Assembly (NCBI GenBank): GCA_900491605.1
Contig: UESW01005007.1
Span: 384,876 to 448,875, forward strand
DNA length: 64,000 nt
From: Calamus simplicifolius
Lineage: Eukaryota; Streptophyta; Magnoliopsida; Arecales; Arecaceae
Direction: 5' to 3'
Under the pieces are notes generated by a model, which saw nothing but the letters and a program-made list of their open reading frames with translations, searched no databases and was not told the origin of the DNA. Below, piece after piece: positions 9,801 to 20,808 of this stretch. The translations under genes and the position numbers were made by a program. The first letter of the stretch is position 1. Every line of letters starts with the position of its first letter.

Positions 9801-12800
9801 TATGGAAGATTTGGAAAAAATATGTGTATGATCTTTAAAGATTAAACAATTACGGCAAGTTTTTAAGCACCTCATAGGGGAAAACTGTCCTTAAGTCCTA
9901 GCATGGTCATGCTTAAAGATGAGGATTATACAGTTAAGGGAGATGTGAAAAAGTGCATGTGCAGGTTGTTCAAGGATCAAACAATCAAATACGACAATCA
10001 TCCGAGCATTTTGTATGGAAAAAGCTCAACTGTCCCTAAGGTTTTCAAGATCAGTACTAGATGCTATATCAATCAAGAACCAAGGCGCGATATGTTACTA
10101 TACAGTACCAGTACATGGTGCATCATAAAGTTGCTGTGAGAGAGAAAGAGGAGGGGGAGGGAGTGAGGTGGGGCATGCCTGGTGTGGTGGCAAACATGGT
10201 AGTGCTGGTGGAGGATGCCGAGGAGGATGATACTGTTGGTTGTGGCAGATGGTGGCTACCTAATTGATAAGACTGAGGCTAGAGTTATACTCTATGTCCT
10301 TAAGATAATTTCGTCCTGCAATGGTGCTTACGGTCAGTATGACGATTGTCTCTCAGGATACAACAGTCTTCTTTTAATGAAAGCAGCACTACAATTCACC
10401 AAAAAATTCGAACCAAGAATGCTACTCTCTTTTTAATGCACTATTGCTATACTACCCTTAGGAAAGTATGCAAATGCCTAAGAGAGAAGAAGACTAGAAT
10501 TGATTCGGATTGAACTCAATTCGGAATGGATTGGATTGAATGAAAAAGCTTTGTTTAGGGTCCTATTTATAGGTTTTAGGTGCCCCTTGGAAGCAACCCT
10601 ACGAAATTGATTTGCACCGTTAGATCTGATCGGATCCGATCAATGGTCTGATCAATAAGTCCTTTCGTGACGTGATAAGCCGATCCACGGCCGTGATCTG
10701 ATGATCAGCCGATCAGATAACCCGATCCACATCCCGATACGCCTTTTCACCATAATGATATGATGATTGCGTTATCAGATAGGCGGTTGCACGTCTTTGA
10801 TATGCCTTTCATGATCGGACCGTCGATTTATCTCAACCGTATGATCGGACGGGTGCCTTATCACCAACCGACGATCGGACGGATGCCTTATCACCAATCG
10901 TCATGTTGACTGGTCAACCGATGTGTATGAGCCGTTGGATCGCGATCGCGATTTGATCACCGCATTTCGACCCTTCATCCGATTGATCAACGATCAGTTC
11001 TGATCCTGATCCGATGATCAATGGTCAATTGATCTTAGCCCCTTATCTTGATCCGATCAGTCTTCATCGTCGAATCCTATTGATCTAGAAAAAATTTAAA
11101 GCCCCTCAAGCTCCTCGCGACGATGTGCACGTATGAAATGCAAAGTGCGCCTACAAAGCGTCCATTGCGCCCTTCGCACATGCTATGCATCACCCTCAGC
11201 TCTCCACTTATGGTGAGCCTAAGGAACTTAAGCTTAAAGAAAATGGTTTCCATATAAGTGAACCTTCATTTCTTGATTTTTTCGATGTAGGACTAAATGT
11301 TCCAACAATTTCTCATTCACACACATAAGGAGGTAATGGGCTTTCAAGACCCATTAGGATATTTAGGCCCATTAGGATATTTAGGCCTTATTAGCCTATT
11401 TACCCAACAATCCCCCACATGAATGGAAATTGGACTTAGATCAAAGATCATCTGAGATCAGCAAAAGCAAACCCCCACATAAAAGGATTTTAATGCAAAT
11501 GAATATGCAGACACTAAAGAGAGTATAATGGGATGAAGTTGTATCGGGATAGGTAGCTTGTGGCTTTGAACCTTCCTTAATGAGTTGTTATCGAGTTTAC
11601 TTGCTAAAAGGTGAACATGATGTCTTGAACCTTTCAGCGTTTTGTGTAAAATAAGACAATAACACTCACGCAACTTCTTCCCTAGCATTCTTTTGGTTCT
11701 CATGGTTGTGTTCATTTTCGTTCCGAACATCTCCTGGTGTCATGAGTGCTTTAGAGAATTAAACCTTAAAATTCTTATAGAATTGGCCCAGTTCACACTC
11801 ACATAGGTGATTCTTATTAAGGGTATCCTGCTATACCCCACATGAATATTTATGTCATAAGAATCATTAAAAGCAATGCTTATCCTAGTACCTTTAGCAG
11901 GTAGCACCAATTATCATAGGAATGAGTAGGATTGTACATCCTTAGTGTTATCAAGTCTCTTCATAATTTAGTTATCCCTTTTGAACCTAGATCTTGGGAT
12001 CTTCAGTCGGCTAGGTTGGGTATCCACTATGAAGATTTTTCAATTATAGGTTTTAAACCCATTCCTCGATAAACAGTTTATTTGATCTCTTGGTAACCCC
12101 TTTGTTAATGGATCCACTAGGTTTTTCTTTGACTGAATATAGTCAATAGAAATTACACTAATTTTAAGTAACTGCTTAATGGTATTATGTCTGCGACGTA
12201 TATGTCTAGACTTACTATTATACATCTTATTCTGTGCTCTACAAATTGCCGATTGACTATCACATTGTATGCATATTGTAGACATAGGCTTTGGCCAACA
12301 TGGGATATCTTCTAAAAGGTTTCGAAGCCATTCTGCTTCTTCGGCTGCCTTTTCTAAGGCAATAACTCGGATTCTATAGTGGATCGAGCTATATATGTTT
12401 GCTTAGAAGATTTCCATGACACAACACCTCCTCCTAAGGTGAATACATATCCACTTGTGGATTTTGTATCTTCTGTGTTAGATATCCAATTTGCATCACT
12501 GTATCCTTCTAGTATAGCTGGATATCTTGAATAATGTAATCCATAACTTAGGGTATATCGCATATATCTTAATACCCTTATTAAAGTTGTCCAATGATTT
12601 GGACCTGGATTACTTGTGAATCTACTCAACTTATTAACATATGCTATGTCAGGATGAGTGCAATTCATGACATACATTAAACTGCCAATTATACGTTAGT
12701 ATTCCAATTGAGATATGGGTTCTCCAGTAACTTAGCCAAATATAGATTAACATCTACAGTGTTTCACCGGGCTAGTATCATACTTTTTAAACTTATTTAA

Positions 12801-15800
12801 TATTTTCTCAATATAATGAGATTGAGATAATATTATTTCTTCAGATGTTCTAGTGATTTGAATCCCTAGTATAATATTGCAACACCCATATTTTTCATAT
12901 CAAAATGTTTAATCAACATTTTCTTTGTCTGTTTAATCAGTTCAGTATTACTACCAATGATTAACATGTCATCTATATAAGCAGATTGTCATATATCCTT
13001 TAGGTAGGGTTTTGGCACATATATACATTTGTCACATTCATTTATTTTGAATCCATTTGATAACATTACATTATCAAATTTTATATGCCATTCCTTAGGT
13101 GCTTGCTTTAATCCATATAAGGATTTAACAAGTCTACACACCTTCTTTTCTTGTCCTGGAACAGTAAATCCCTCAGGTTGTTCCATGCATATTTCTTCAT
13201 CTAATTCACCATTCAGAAAAGCAGTTTTAACATCCATTTGATGAATTTCAAGATTGTAATGACTGCAAAAGCGATTAACATTCTTATAGATGTTATTCTA
13301 CTTACTGGTGAATAGGTATCAAAGAAGTATATACCTTCTTTTTGTTTGAAGCCCTTATCCACTAATCTGGCTTTATACTTGTCAATTGATCCATCAGCCT
13401 TTAGCTTTTTCTTAAAAATCCACTTGCACCCTAAAGGTTTCATACCAGATGGTAAGTCTACCAACTCCAGGTATGATTATATATGATGGACTCAATTTCA
13501 CTATTAACAGCTTCTTTCCAAAAGGGTGCTTCTGGATTAGACATTGCCTCTTTGAATGTCTGAGAACATCTTGTAACATGTAAGTTACATAATCAGGACC
13601 GAAGGACTTTGCAACTTTTGGTCTCTTACTGCGTCTGGGTTCATCTTCAGGATATTCTTCCTGATGACTACTACTAGCAGTATTATCATAAGTTCTTTTA
13701 TTTGAACTTAATTCTAATTTCCTTTTGCTTGGAAATATATCTTCAAAGAATGTTGCATTCCTTGATTCCATGATTATATTTTCTGTATATCAGTTATATC
13801 TGATTTATACACAAGAAAGCGATATGCACTACTATTATGTGCATAACCGATAAATATACAATCAATTTTAGGTCCTATTTTGACCTTTTTGGGATCCAAA
13901 ATAGCCACTTTAGCTAGACACCCCCACACTCTTAAGTAATTGTAAGAAGGCTTCTTTCCTTTCATAACTCATATGGAGTCATTTCCTTCTTCTTAAGAGG
14001 TATCTTATTAAAATATGATTTGCTGAGAGAATTGCTTCTCCCTATAAATTCTGTGGTATACCAGAATTTATCAACATAGCATTCATCATTTCTTTTAATG
14101 TGTGATTTTTACGTTCCGCAATTCCATTAGATTGAGGCGAGTAAGGAGTAGTAGTTTGAATAATGCCATGCTCTTGACAGAATTCGTCAAAAGGTGCATC
14201 GTATTCACCACCTCTATCACTCCTTATGGCCTTAATCTTTTTTCCAAGTTGATTTTCAACTTCTTCTTATAACATTTAAACATTTCTAAAGCCTCATCCT
14301 TAGATTTTAGTAGATACACATAGCAGTATCTAGTTGAATCATCAATAATGTTATAAAATACTTTTTACCTCTCTAGTTTGAACTGATTTTAAGTCACATA
14401 GATCACTGTGAATTAAGTCAAGAGGTTCAGTATTTCTTTCAACTGATGGAAATGATGTTTTTGCTAACTTAGCTTCAACACACACTTACACTTGTAATGT
14501 GGATCGATTTCATGATTAGGTAATAATTCTAATTTCATTCATTTTGTAATGAATTAAAATTCATATGTCCTAATCTATCATGCCATAAACAAAAGAGCCA
14601 ACCATATAAGCAGAAGAAGAAGCTTTATTTATTTCAAGGTTTCTGTGTACAGTCATTACATTTACCTTGAATAATCCATTATTCAAGTAACCCCTTCCAA
14701 TAAATATCCCCCCTTAGTGAGTACAAATTTATCAGACTCAAAGACATTCTAAAGCCATGTTTGCTTAGGAGGAGCCTGATATAAGATTCTTCCGGATGTC
14801 AGGGACATGTAGCACATCATTAAGTAGAAGCTCCTTGCCATATGTCATCTTCATAAATATGCGGCCAAGTCCTTCTATCTTGGATGTAGTGGAGTTACCC
14901 ATGACCAAATTTCTACCATTGATAGGAGTATATGATGAGAACATACTCTTATCAGAGCAGACGTGTCTGGTAGCTCCAGTGTCGATGTACCACTCATTTG
15001 CTTTGTCAACCATGTTTGCTTCAAATATAACAACTGATAGCATCATCTCGGATACCTCTTTGGATAGGGTTTCAGTAATGTTGACCTTTTTCTTTTCTTT
15101 ATCCTTGAAACGACAGTCCTTGGATTTGTGTCATTGCTTTCCACAAACAAAGCACTTTCCCTTAAACTTGTATTTCTTTGGATTGCCCTTCTTCTGTTTA
15201 AAGCCTTCGCTGGAAACTTGCGTTTCTTTCTTCCTTCTATGAGGTTGGCCTTTGGCTCAGCAGGTTGGCCGCCTGTCTTCTTGTCTTGGCTCTTATTGTC
15301 CTCCTCGATCCTCAGGCGGACAATTAGGTCTTCAAGTCCCATCTCCTTCCGCTTATGCTTCAGGTAGTTCTTGAAGTCATTTCATAGTGGTGGTAGCTTC
15401 TCTATGATGGCAGCTACCTGGAATGACTCACTGAGAGACATTCTCTCTGCATGTATCTCATGCAAGATGATCTGGAGCTCTTGGACTTGCTCCATAACAG
15501 TTTTGTCGACCATTTTGTAGTCTAAGAACCTTCCAACCATAAACTTCTTGTGTCCAGCATCCTCTGTCTTGTACTTTTTATTCAGGGATGCCCATAGTTT
15601 TTGGCAATAGCAATACTGCTATACACATTGTACAGGGTATTGTCCAGACCATTGAGGATGTAGTTCTTGCAAAGGAAGTCTGAATGCTTCCATGCCTTCA
15701 CCGCAGCAATGACTTGCTTGTCGGTCTCCCCTTCCTTCAGGACAGGCGGATCTTCATTCAGTACCCTGACCAGGTTCAGAGCTGTGAGGTAGAACAGCAT

Positions 15801-18800
15801 CTTCTGTTGCCACCTCTTGAAGTTCATGCCAGAGAATTTCTCCGATCTCTCGGTTTGAACGGATGTCGTCATAGTAGCCATTTGCAGCAACACTTTCGTG
15901 GTAGCAGAAAATTATCTTAAGATTGTTGGTTGTGGCAGATGGTGGTTATCTAATTGATAAAACTGAGGCTAGAGTTATACTCTATGTCCTTAAGACAATT
16001 TCGTTTCGCAATGGTGCTTACGGTCAATATGACGATTGTCTCCTAGGATACAACAATATTCTTTTGATGAAAGCAGCACTACAATTCATCAAAAAATTCG
16101 AACCAAGAATGCTACTCTCTTTTTAATGCACTATTGCTATACTACCCTTAGGAAAAGTATGCAAATGCCTAAGAGAGAGAAGACTAGAATTGATTCGGAT
16201 TGAACTCAATTCGGAATGGATTGGATTGAATGAAAAAGCTTGGTTTATGGTCTTATTTATAGGTTTTAGGTGCCCCTTGGAAGTAACCTTACGAATTGAT
16301 CTGCACGTTAGATCTGATCGATCCGATCAACGATCTAATCAATAAGTCCTTTCGTGATGTGATAAGCCGATCCATGGCCGTGATCTGATGATCAGCCGAT
16401 CAGATAACCCGATCCACGTCTCGATATGCTTTTTCACCATCATGATCTGATGATCGCATTATCAGATAGACGGTTGCTCGTCTTTGATATGCCTTTTCAC
16501 GATCGGATCGTTGACTTATCTCCAACTGTACGATCAGACATGTGCCTTATTACCAACCGACGATCGGACGATGCCTTATCACCAACCGTCATGTTGACTG
16601 GTCAACCGACGGGTATGAGCCATTGGATCGCGATCGTGATTTGATCACCACATCTCGACCCTTCATCCGATCGATCAACGATTAGTTCTGATCTGATCCG
16701 ATGATCAACGGTCAATTGATCTCAGCCCCTTATCTTGATCCGATCAGTCTTCACCGTCGGATCCTCTTGATCTAGGAAAAATTTAAAGCCCCTCAAGCTC
16801 CTCGTGACGATGCGCACAGCGCCCATTTTTCCGATGTGGACTAAATGTTCCCACATTTAGTGAGCTAAGGAACTTAAGCTTAAAGGAAGTGGTTTCCATA
16901 TAAGTGAACCTTCTTTCTTGATTTTTCGATGTGGAACTAAATGTTCCATAAGTTTTCATTCACACACATAAGGAGGTAATGGACTTTCAAGGCCTATTAG
17001 CCTATTTAGGCCTTATTAGCCTATTTACCTAACAGATACTTGACGAGGAATTAGGGTTGAAGTTGTATGCTAAGAGCATGAATGATTGGGGTGACTAGTG
17101 AGGGCGTTCGAGAGGGGTTATTGCAGAAAAACCATTCAGGGTTCAACTAGTGTAGCATTAGAGTGAAGGGAGTTAGGATTGTAAACGAGGAGAGATGGGA
17201 CTTATTCAGGGTGAGAAATTTTTTATATAAATACCAGTTTGCCTGGGCAAATTGAGGCAAAACCTTTCAAAACTGGTTACTTCTGAGTTTGGGCTGGTTC
17301 TGGCAGTCTTGATTCCATCTCAAACTGATACACGGAATTGATCTAGTTCCATGCCAGTTTGATATGATGTGCTTGGGAGAGGCAATCAGGTCAGGTTAGA
17401 TACAAGATATATCAAAATTTTGTCGGCCTGAATGCAACCTATGTATCAAACAGGGTTAGATACAAGATATATCAAAATTTTGTCGGCCTGAACACAACCT
17501 ATGTATCAAACAGGTTAAAAGTCTATATCTGAACCTAACCATTTATTAAACAGGTTAAATAGGTACCACCCCTAAATATGTCCCAAATTGGGTTGTTTGG
17601 GTTAGTTTGTAAATCTTGGTTCCAAAAGCTAATCTTTTGCAATTGAATAATTTTTCAAATTTTAGATGTTGTCCGTGTTGCTAGGCAATAAAAGCTGTAT
17701 GGAAACTGATGTGACATTATGCTTCTGTCTTTATCTTTCATTACAGTGACTTTTAATAGTTTCTTCCTTTGTTTTCTTTTGTGAATTTGGACTAACAGCA
17801 CGTTATCATGCAGGGTCTGACATTTCAAACTGGATTACTAAATTCAACCATGCATTACACTGTGACATCTGTTCAGATGAATCTGATAAATATCTAATCT
17901 ACCTCTTCATACACATAAATCTGCTAAAACTTTAATAGGAAAATGATGGAAAAAATTCTATTAGTTCCATAAAATATGAAAGTCCATGACCATGAACTTT
18001 TCACCTGCTTTATATGACCTCATATTGCACTTGTCATAAGAAGGTCCAAAAAAATTAAAAATAAAGGTACATTCCAGAGGAAATGATCGATTGTTTGTGT
18101 TTTCTCCCTTATTATTGTTTTGTCTGGTCACACATGAATAGCAAGAGTAATCTTTTAGAGAACCATATGAGGCTAAAATCTCCTGATCTATTGTATTTAT
18201 TATTTAAGCCATCAAAAGTCCTGATATGTTGAATTTATGCATCTGATAGGGTTTAGTTCGTGCTGTTGGTGTCAGCAATTATGGGCCAAAGCAACTTATT
18301 AAAATTCATAATTACCTCAAGTCACGAGGTGTTCCACTATGCTCAGCTCAGGTGATTCATCTAATTTCCTTTTTAAAACAGTCATCATGGTTATTTCATG
18401 ATAGACTTTATTGAGCTTGCTGGTTTGCAATAACTTTCTTGGTATAATTTTAAATTGCAGGTTCAGTTTTCTTTGCTAAGCATGGGCAATGATCAACTGG
18501 AATTGAAAGCAGTATGTGATTCTCTAGGTATCCGTTTGATTGCATATAGTCCACTTGGATTGGGAATGCTCACCGGAAAATATGTTGTATCTAATCTTCC
18601 ACGTGGACCACGGTAATGAGATTGCATATTTGCTGCAAAATTTTGAATTGCTGCATGGCAATGTAACAAAGAGAGTTGCATCCATGCTGTTGCAGGGGTT
18701 TGCTATTTCGCCAGATTCTTCCTGGTCTAGATCCATTGCTTAGTTCACTGAAAAAGATTGCACAAAAGAGACAGAAAACTATGTCGCAGGTATGTGCTTT

Positions 18801-20808
18801 AGTATGCCTTGTTTTCTTGTATGTATGGGCTGATATGTGGGTTATTTGAGATTCACCATGAACTATTTATACACTATAATACCTCAAAAATTGTTCCACA
18901 TCGAATGAAACAGAAAAGTTTGAAGTGCTTATAGCTCAAGTTCACCTATTACCAATTAACTTTTACTCGAATTTTTAGGAGCATATGGTTTCGGCTCAGG
19001 TTTATTAAACCAACAGAGGGGTTTGGGGTGTTACAAATGATATTAGAGCCGATCCAAGTATGCAAAAGTTAATGGGCAGGAGGAAAGGGTTATCCATGAG
19101 ACGGTGGTAGAGTCCTGCCATGGCGTGGAGCTATCTTACAGTACCAACGATTTAACTTAGGATAGATTCTAACTAACTTATGGCATATAAGAAGGACGTC
19201 ACATTATAAGAAGGAAAGATTGTAATACCCAAAAATAGTTCCATATTGGATGAAAAAGAAAAGTTGAAGTACTTATAACTCAAGTTTATTTATTATCAAT
19301 TAACTTTCACTCGAGTTTTTAAAACCGTGTGATTTTGACTCATTAACAAGTTAATTGGACCAGTAGTTGGGCTTGAAGCATTACATATACTAATTCATTA
19401 TTTAAATGGATCAAAACATTAGGCACCGAGGAGATTTATGTAACATGCGATGAGCATACCTGAGAGGACGTTGTGGCAGATTTCCAGAAAAGTAAAGTGG
19501 CAGAATAGAGTGTGACCGTGTTTGTGGAACACTGATGGTAGAACAAAAGTGAAATGCCAGTTAAAATGTTGTTCAATTAACTCATGGATGACCAGAGTGA
19601 GGATAAGGTTTCAGCTTTAAGTTGGCAAGCATATTTCCTTTGTGAAATTAATTAATTAAATGGAACAGTATGCATTTCACTTCGGTATCAACTAGACGAG
19701 TTAAAGCACATCATCTGATTGACCATGGACTTACTTATCTACATATCACAACCCAAGATCCACATCGCTGTACCTATGATTGCATAAACAATGAAATGAT
19801 GATTGAAAAGTTTATTTATATATTAGATAGCCATGTAGAGCTATATCATGAAGCGGTTGCTTGGCAATAGGGAAGAGAAGTCAATGTGATCCTCTTAGAA
19901 AGAGGTCTGCAAATATTATGGGATGAGGGAGAAATAATATAACTACTATGTTGTTATGAATTATACCAATATAGTCCTTTGGTGTCAAGTCAAAAGTTCC
20001 TATTTTGGTTTTCTATCCTCTTATCAGGCCTGATCTATTTATTTATCTAGTACAGCTAATGCTAAATATGACTCTTGGTCCACAAATTTTATTCCTGATT
20101 CTTCAATTATAACTTGTCTGTAAAAGATACAGGGAAGCCTTCATGTTCCAGGACCTTCTAGTGAGTTAATTATATGACTCAAATTCATATGTTACTGTCT
20201 GATGATATCACTTCCTACTACTTTCATGGGTGCCTCTTCTAGTATCATATCACACACAACCAATCATACTGAATAAGCATTGCTCCAGTAACGTTTATGG
20301 TTCATTTAGTGACGATTCTTCTGTGTGGTACCTTGCCACCGTCATCATTACAAGATTGCATTAGTGGCTTTGACACATTGGGCTATCGTTCAGCATTGCA
20401 ATTTCTGAAGAAACAAGCTAACTGTAAACCATTGAATAAGCAACATCTCATTCTAATTAATGTCTTCGATAACTAATGGCTTATCAGACATCTGTGATCA
20501 GGCTCCGTGTGAAAAGCACTGAGATGGTGATCAACTTAGTTTTTTTGTTAAATATAAAAACTCGATGCTGGAGCTGTTTATCTCTTCATCTATGTAGGAT
20601 TGTTGTTGGTAATCTTGTGCAGGTTGCAATAAACTGGTGTATTTGCAAGGGCACCATTCCAATTCCTGGTGTGAAGACAGTCAAGCAAGCGGAAGAGAAT
20701 CTGGGTTCCCTTGGTTGGCGCCTCAACTCAGATGAGATATTTGAGCTCGAGTCTGCAGCAAAGAGTTCTCCTAAGAAAATGATCCAAAACATCTTTCAAA
20801 CCAGATGA
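6838..20808 (+). CDS. Aldo-keto reductase, chloroplast type (At1g06690-like), 8 exons
   Basis: Exons are 6838-6999, 7479-7707, 8015-8108, 8686-8809, 18250-18351, 18461-18612, 18696-18789 and 20623-20808. All introns are GT-AG and the phases fit, giving 1143 nt and 380 residues. Residues 1-54 are rich in Ser, Arg and Pro with few acidic residues, like a plastid transit peptide. The TIM-barrel domain follows. The aldo-keto reductase tetrad is visible: Asp104 and Tyr109 in LFDTADSYG, Lys144 in IATKF and His179 in GQLHW. The C-terminal NADP-binding part includes IPIPGVKTVKQAEENLG, and the protein ends NIFQTR. Length and motifs match Arabidopsis At1g06690, an uncharacterised plastid oxidoreductase; the substrate is unknown. 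The ATG at 6838 was chosen as the first ATG in frame. Intron 4 is 9440 bp because of inserted elements, but no coding base is lost. Confidence 0.93.
8385..8548 (-). mobile_element. tRNA-derived SINE-like insertion in intron 3
   Basis: Read on the minus strand, 8539-8522 gives GTTAGCTCAGCTGGTTGG, a good match to the pol III A box of a tRNA. It is followed by GGGTTCAAACTTGG (about 8511-8498), a B-box match. The minus-strand copy then runs into a long C tract (8425-8451 on plus) and an A-rich tail with GAAA repeats. Order and spacing fit a SINE inserted antisense to the gene. No clear target duplication was found. Confidence 0.6.
8425..8451 (+). repeat. 27-bp G homopolymer
   Basis: An unbroken run of 27 G follows a T/C-rich stretch and is followed by further G clusters up to 8470. 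It lies within intron 3 on the transcribed sense strand, so the pre-mRNA could form G-quadruplexes. The length may be unstable or a sequencing estimate. Confidence 0.8.
9514..9720 (-). mobile_element. 3' fragment of an RTE-type LINE
   Basis: On plus, (CAA)n at about 9514-9533 is followed by TTTAATCCCAAACTAGTTGG and AGCCAGCTATATGAATCC. This is the reverse complement of the conserved 3' end of plant RTE LINEs, which finish in TTG repeats. Just upstream on minus the reading is YLTRNMTQNQAAWIKRIHIA, which matches the C-terminal end of the RTE protein. The copy is 5'-truncated and lies in intron 4 of the reductase gene. Confidence 0.7.
9721..10233. other. Intron 4 sequence between the LINE fragment and the Copia element
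   Basis: No gene can be supported. The stretch includes a purine-rich segment at 10141-10230 (GAGAGAGAAAGAGGAGGGGG and GGAGGATGCCGAGGAGGATG) directly beside the Copia insertion site. A 78-codon open frame at 9903-10139 has no recognisable motif. Confidence 0.35.
10234..11409 (-). repeat. 3' LTR of the Copia element
   Basis: It is 1176 bp and bounded by the duplicated target GATAC on the left. Its middle part (about 10610-11060) is crowded with GATC words. It is 65 bp longer than its partner, mainly through a segment near 11110-11210 that differs between the two. Confidence 0.92.
12040..15893 (-). pseudogene. Copia gag-pol, disrupted
   Basis: Reading from 15893 down: gag begins near 15878 with MATMTTSVQTERSEKFSG, including FKRWQQKMLFYL. 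A basic nucleic-acid-binding stretch lies at 15342-15043. The protease motif EWYIDTGATRHVC is near 15005. Broken integrase follows at about 14760-13970, with CGT-rich reading RVWGCLAKVAILDPKK near 13930. Reverse transcriptase starts near 13464 (KPLGCKWIFKKKLKADGSID) and includes MDVKTAFLNGELDEEI near 13235. RNase H is at 12677-12040, with YSDANWI and the C-terminal HIRRRHNTIKQL. Frames change at many points and the catalytic YVDD-type region lies in a broken part. This order (integrase before reverse transcriptase) defines Copia. The lineage within Copia was not determined. Confidence 0.88.
15924..17034 (-). repeat. 5' LTR of the Copia element
   Basis: It is 1111 bp and followed on plus by the target duplication GATAC at 17035-17039. 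In the element's own direction it starts TGTTAGGTAAATAGGC and ends CCACAACCAACA. By eye it differs from the 3' LTR at many sites and by several indels, so this insertion is older than the Gypsy insertion at 52559. Confidence 0.92.
17040..18249. other. Remainder of intron 4
   Basis: No gene is visible. A segment beginning GTTAGATACAAGATATATC is duplicated in tandem at about 17393-17452 and 17455-17514, with a period near 60 bp. The rest is ordinary AT-rich intron ending at the acceptor before 18250. Confidence 0.5.
18875..19385 (+). mobile_element. TRIM (small LTR retrotransposon) in intron 7
   Basis: Direct repeats of 161 and 165 bp (18875-19035 and 19221-19385) begin TATAATACC or TGTAATACC and end GTTACA or ATTACA. 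Directly after the first comes AATGATATTAGAGCC, a diverged match to the initiator Met-tRNA primer site (TGGTATCAGAGCC). AAGAAGGAAAGAT before the second is a polypurine tract. The flanks TACAC and TATAC look like a 5-bp target duplication with one change. There is no coding capacity, as expected for TRIMs. The ends resemble Cassandra-type TRIMs, but I did not recognise the 5S-like promoter of that family. Confidence 0.8.
19386..20622. other. Remainder of intron 7
   Basis: AT-rich intron sequence without a recognisable gene or element. A pyrimidine-rich tract and TGTGCAG precede the last exon of the reductase gene at 20623. Confidence 0.5.

Larger units (their letters stand above)
10234..17034 (-). 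mobile_element. Ty1/Copia LTR retrotransposon in intron 4, antisense to the gene
   Basis: The element is 6801 bp, with LTRs at 10234-11409 and 15924-17034. In plus orientation both LTRs begin TGTTGGTTGTGGCAG and end with TTACCCAACA or TTACCTAACA. The target duplication GATAC is perfect (10229-10233 and 17035-17039). The interior codes on minus in the Copia order gag, protease, integrase, reverse transcriptase, RNase H. Frames are broken in several places, so it is inactive. Next to the LTR at 11410-11425 the minus strand has CATGTGGGGGAT, a typical Copia polypurine tract. Confidence 0.95.

Noticed and set aside
9903..10139. 78-codon frame between the LINE and the Copia element
   Set aside because: No motif; lies in intron sequence.
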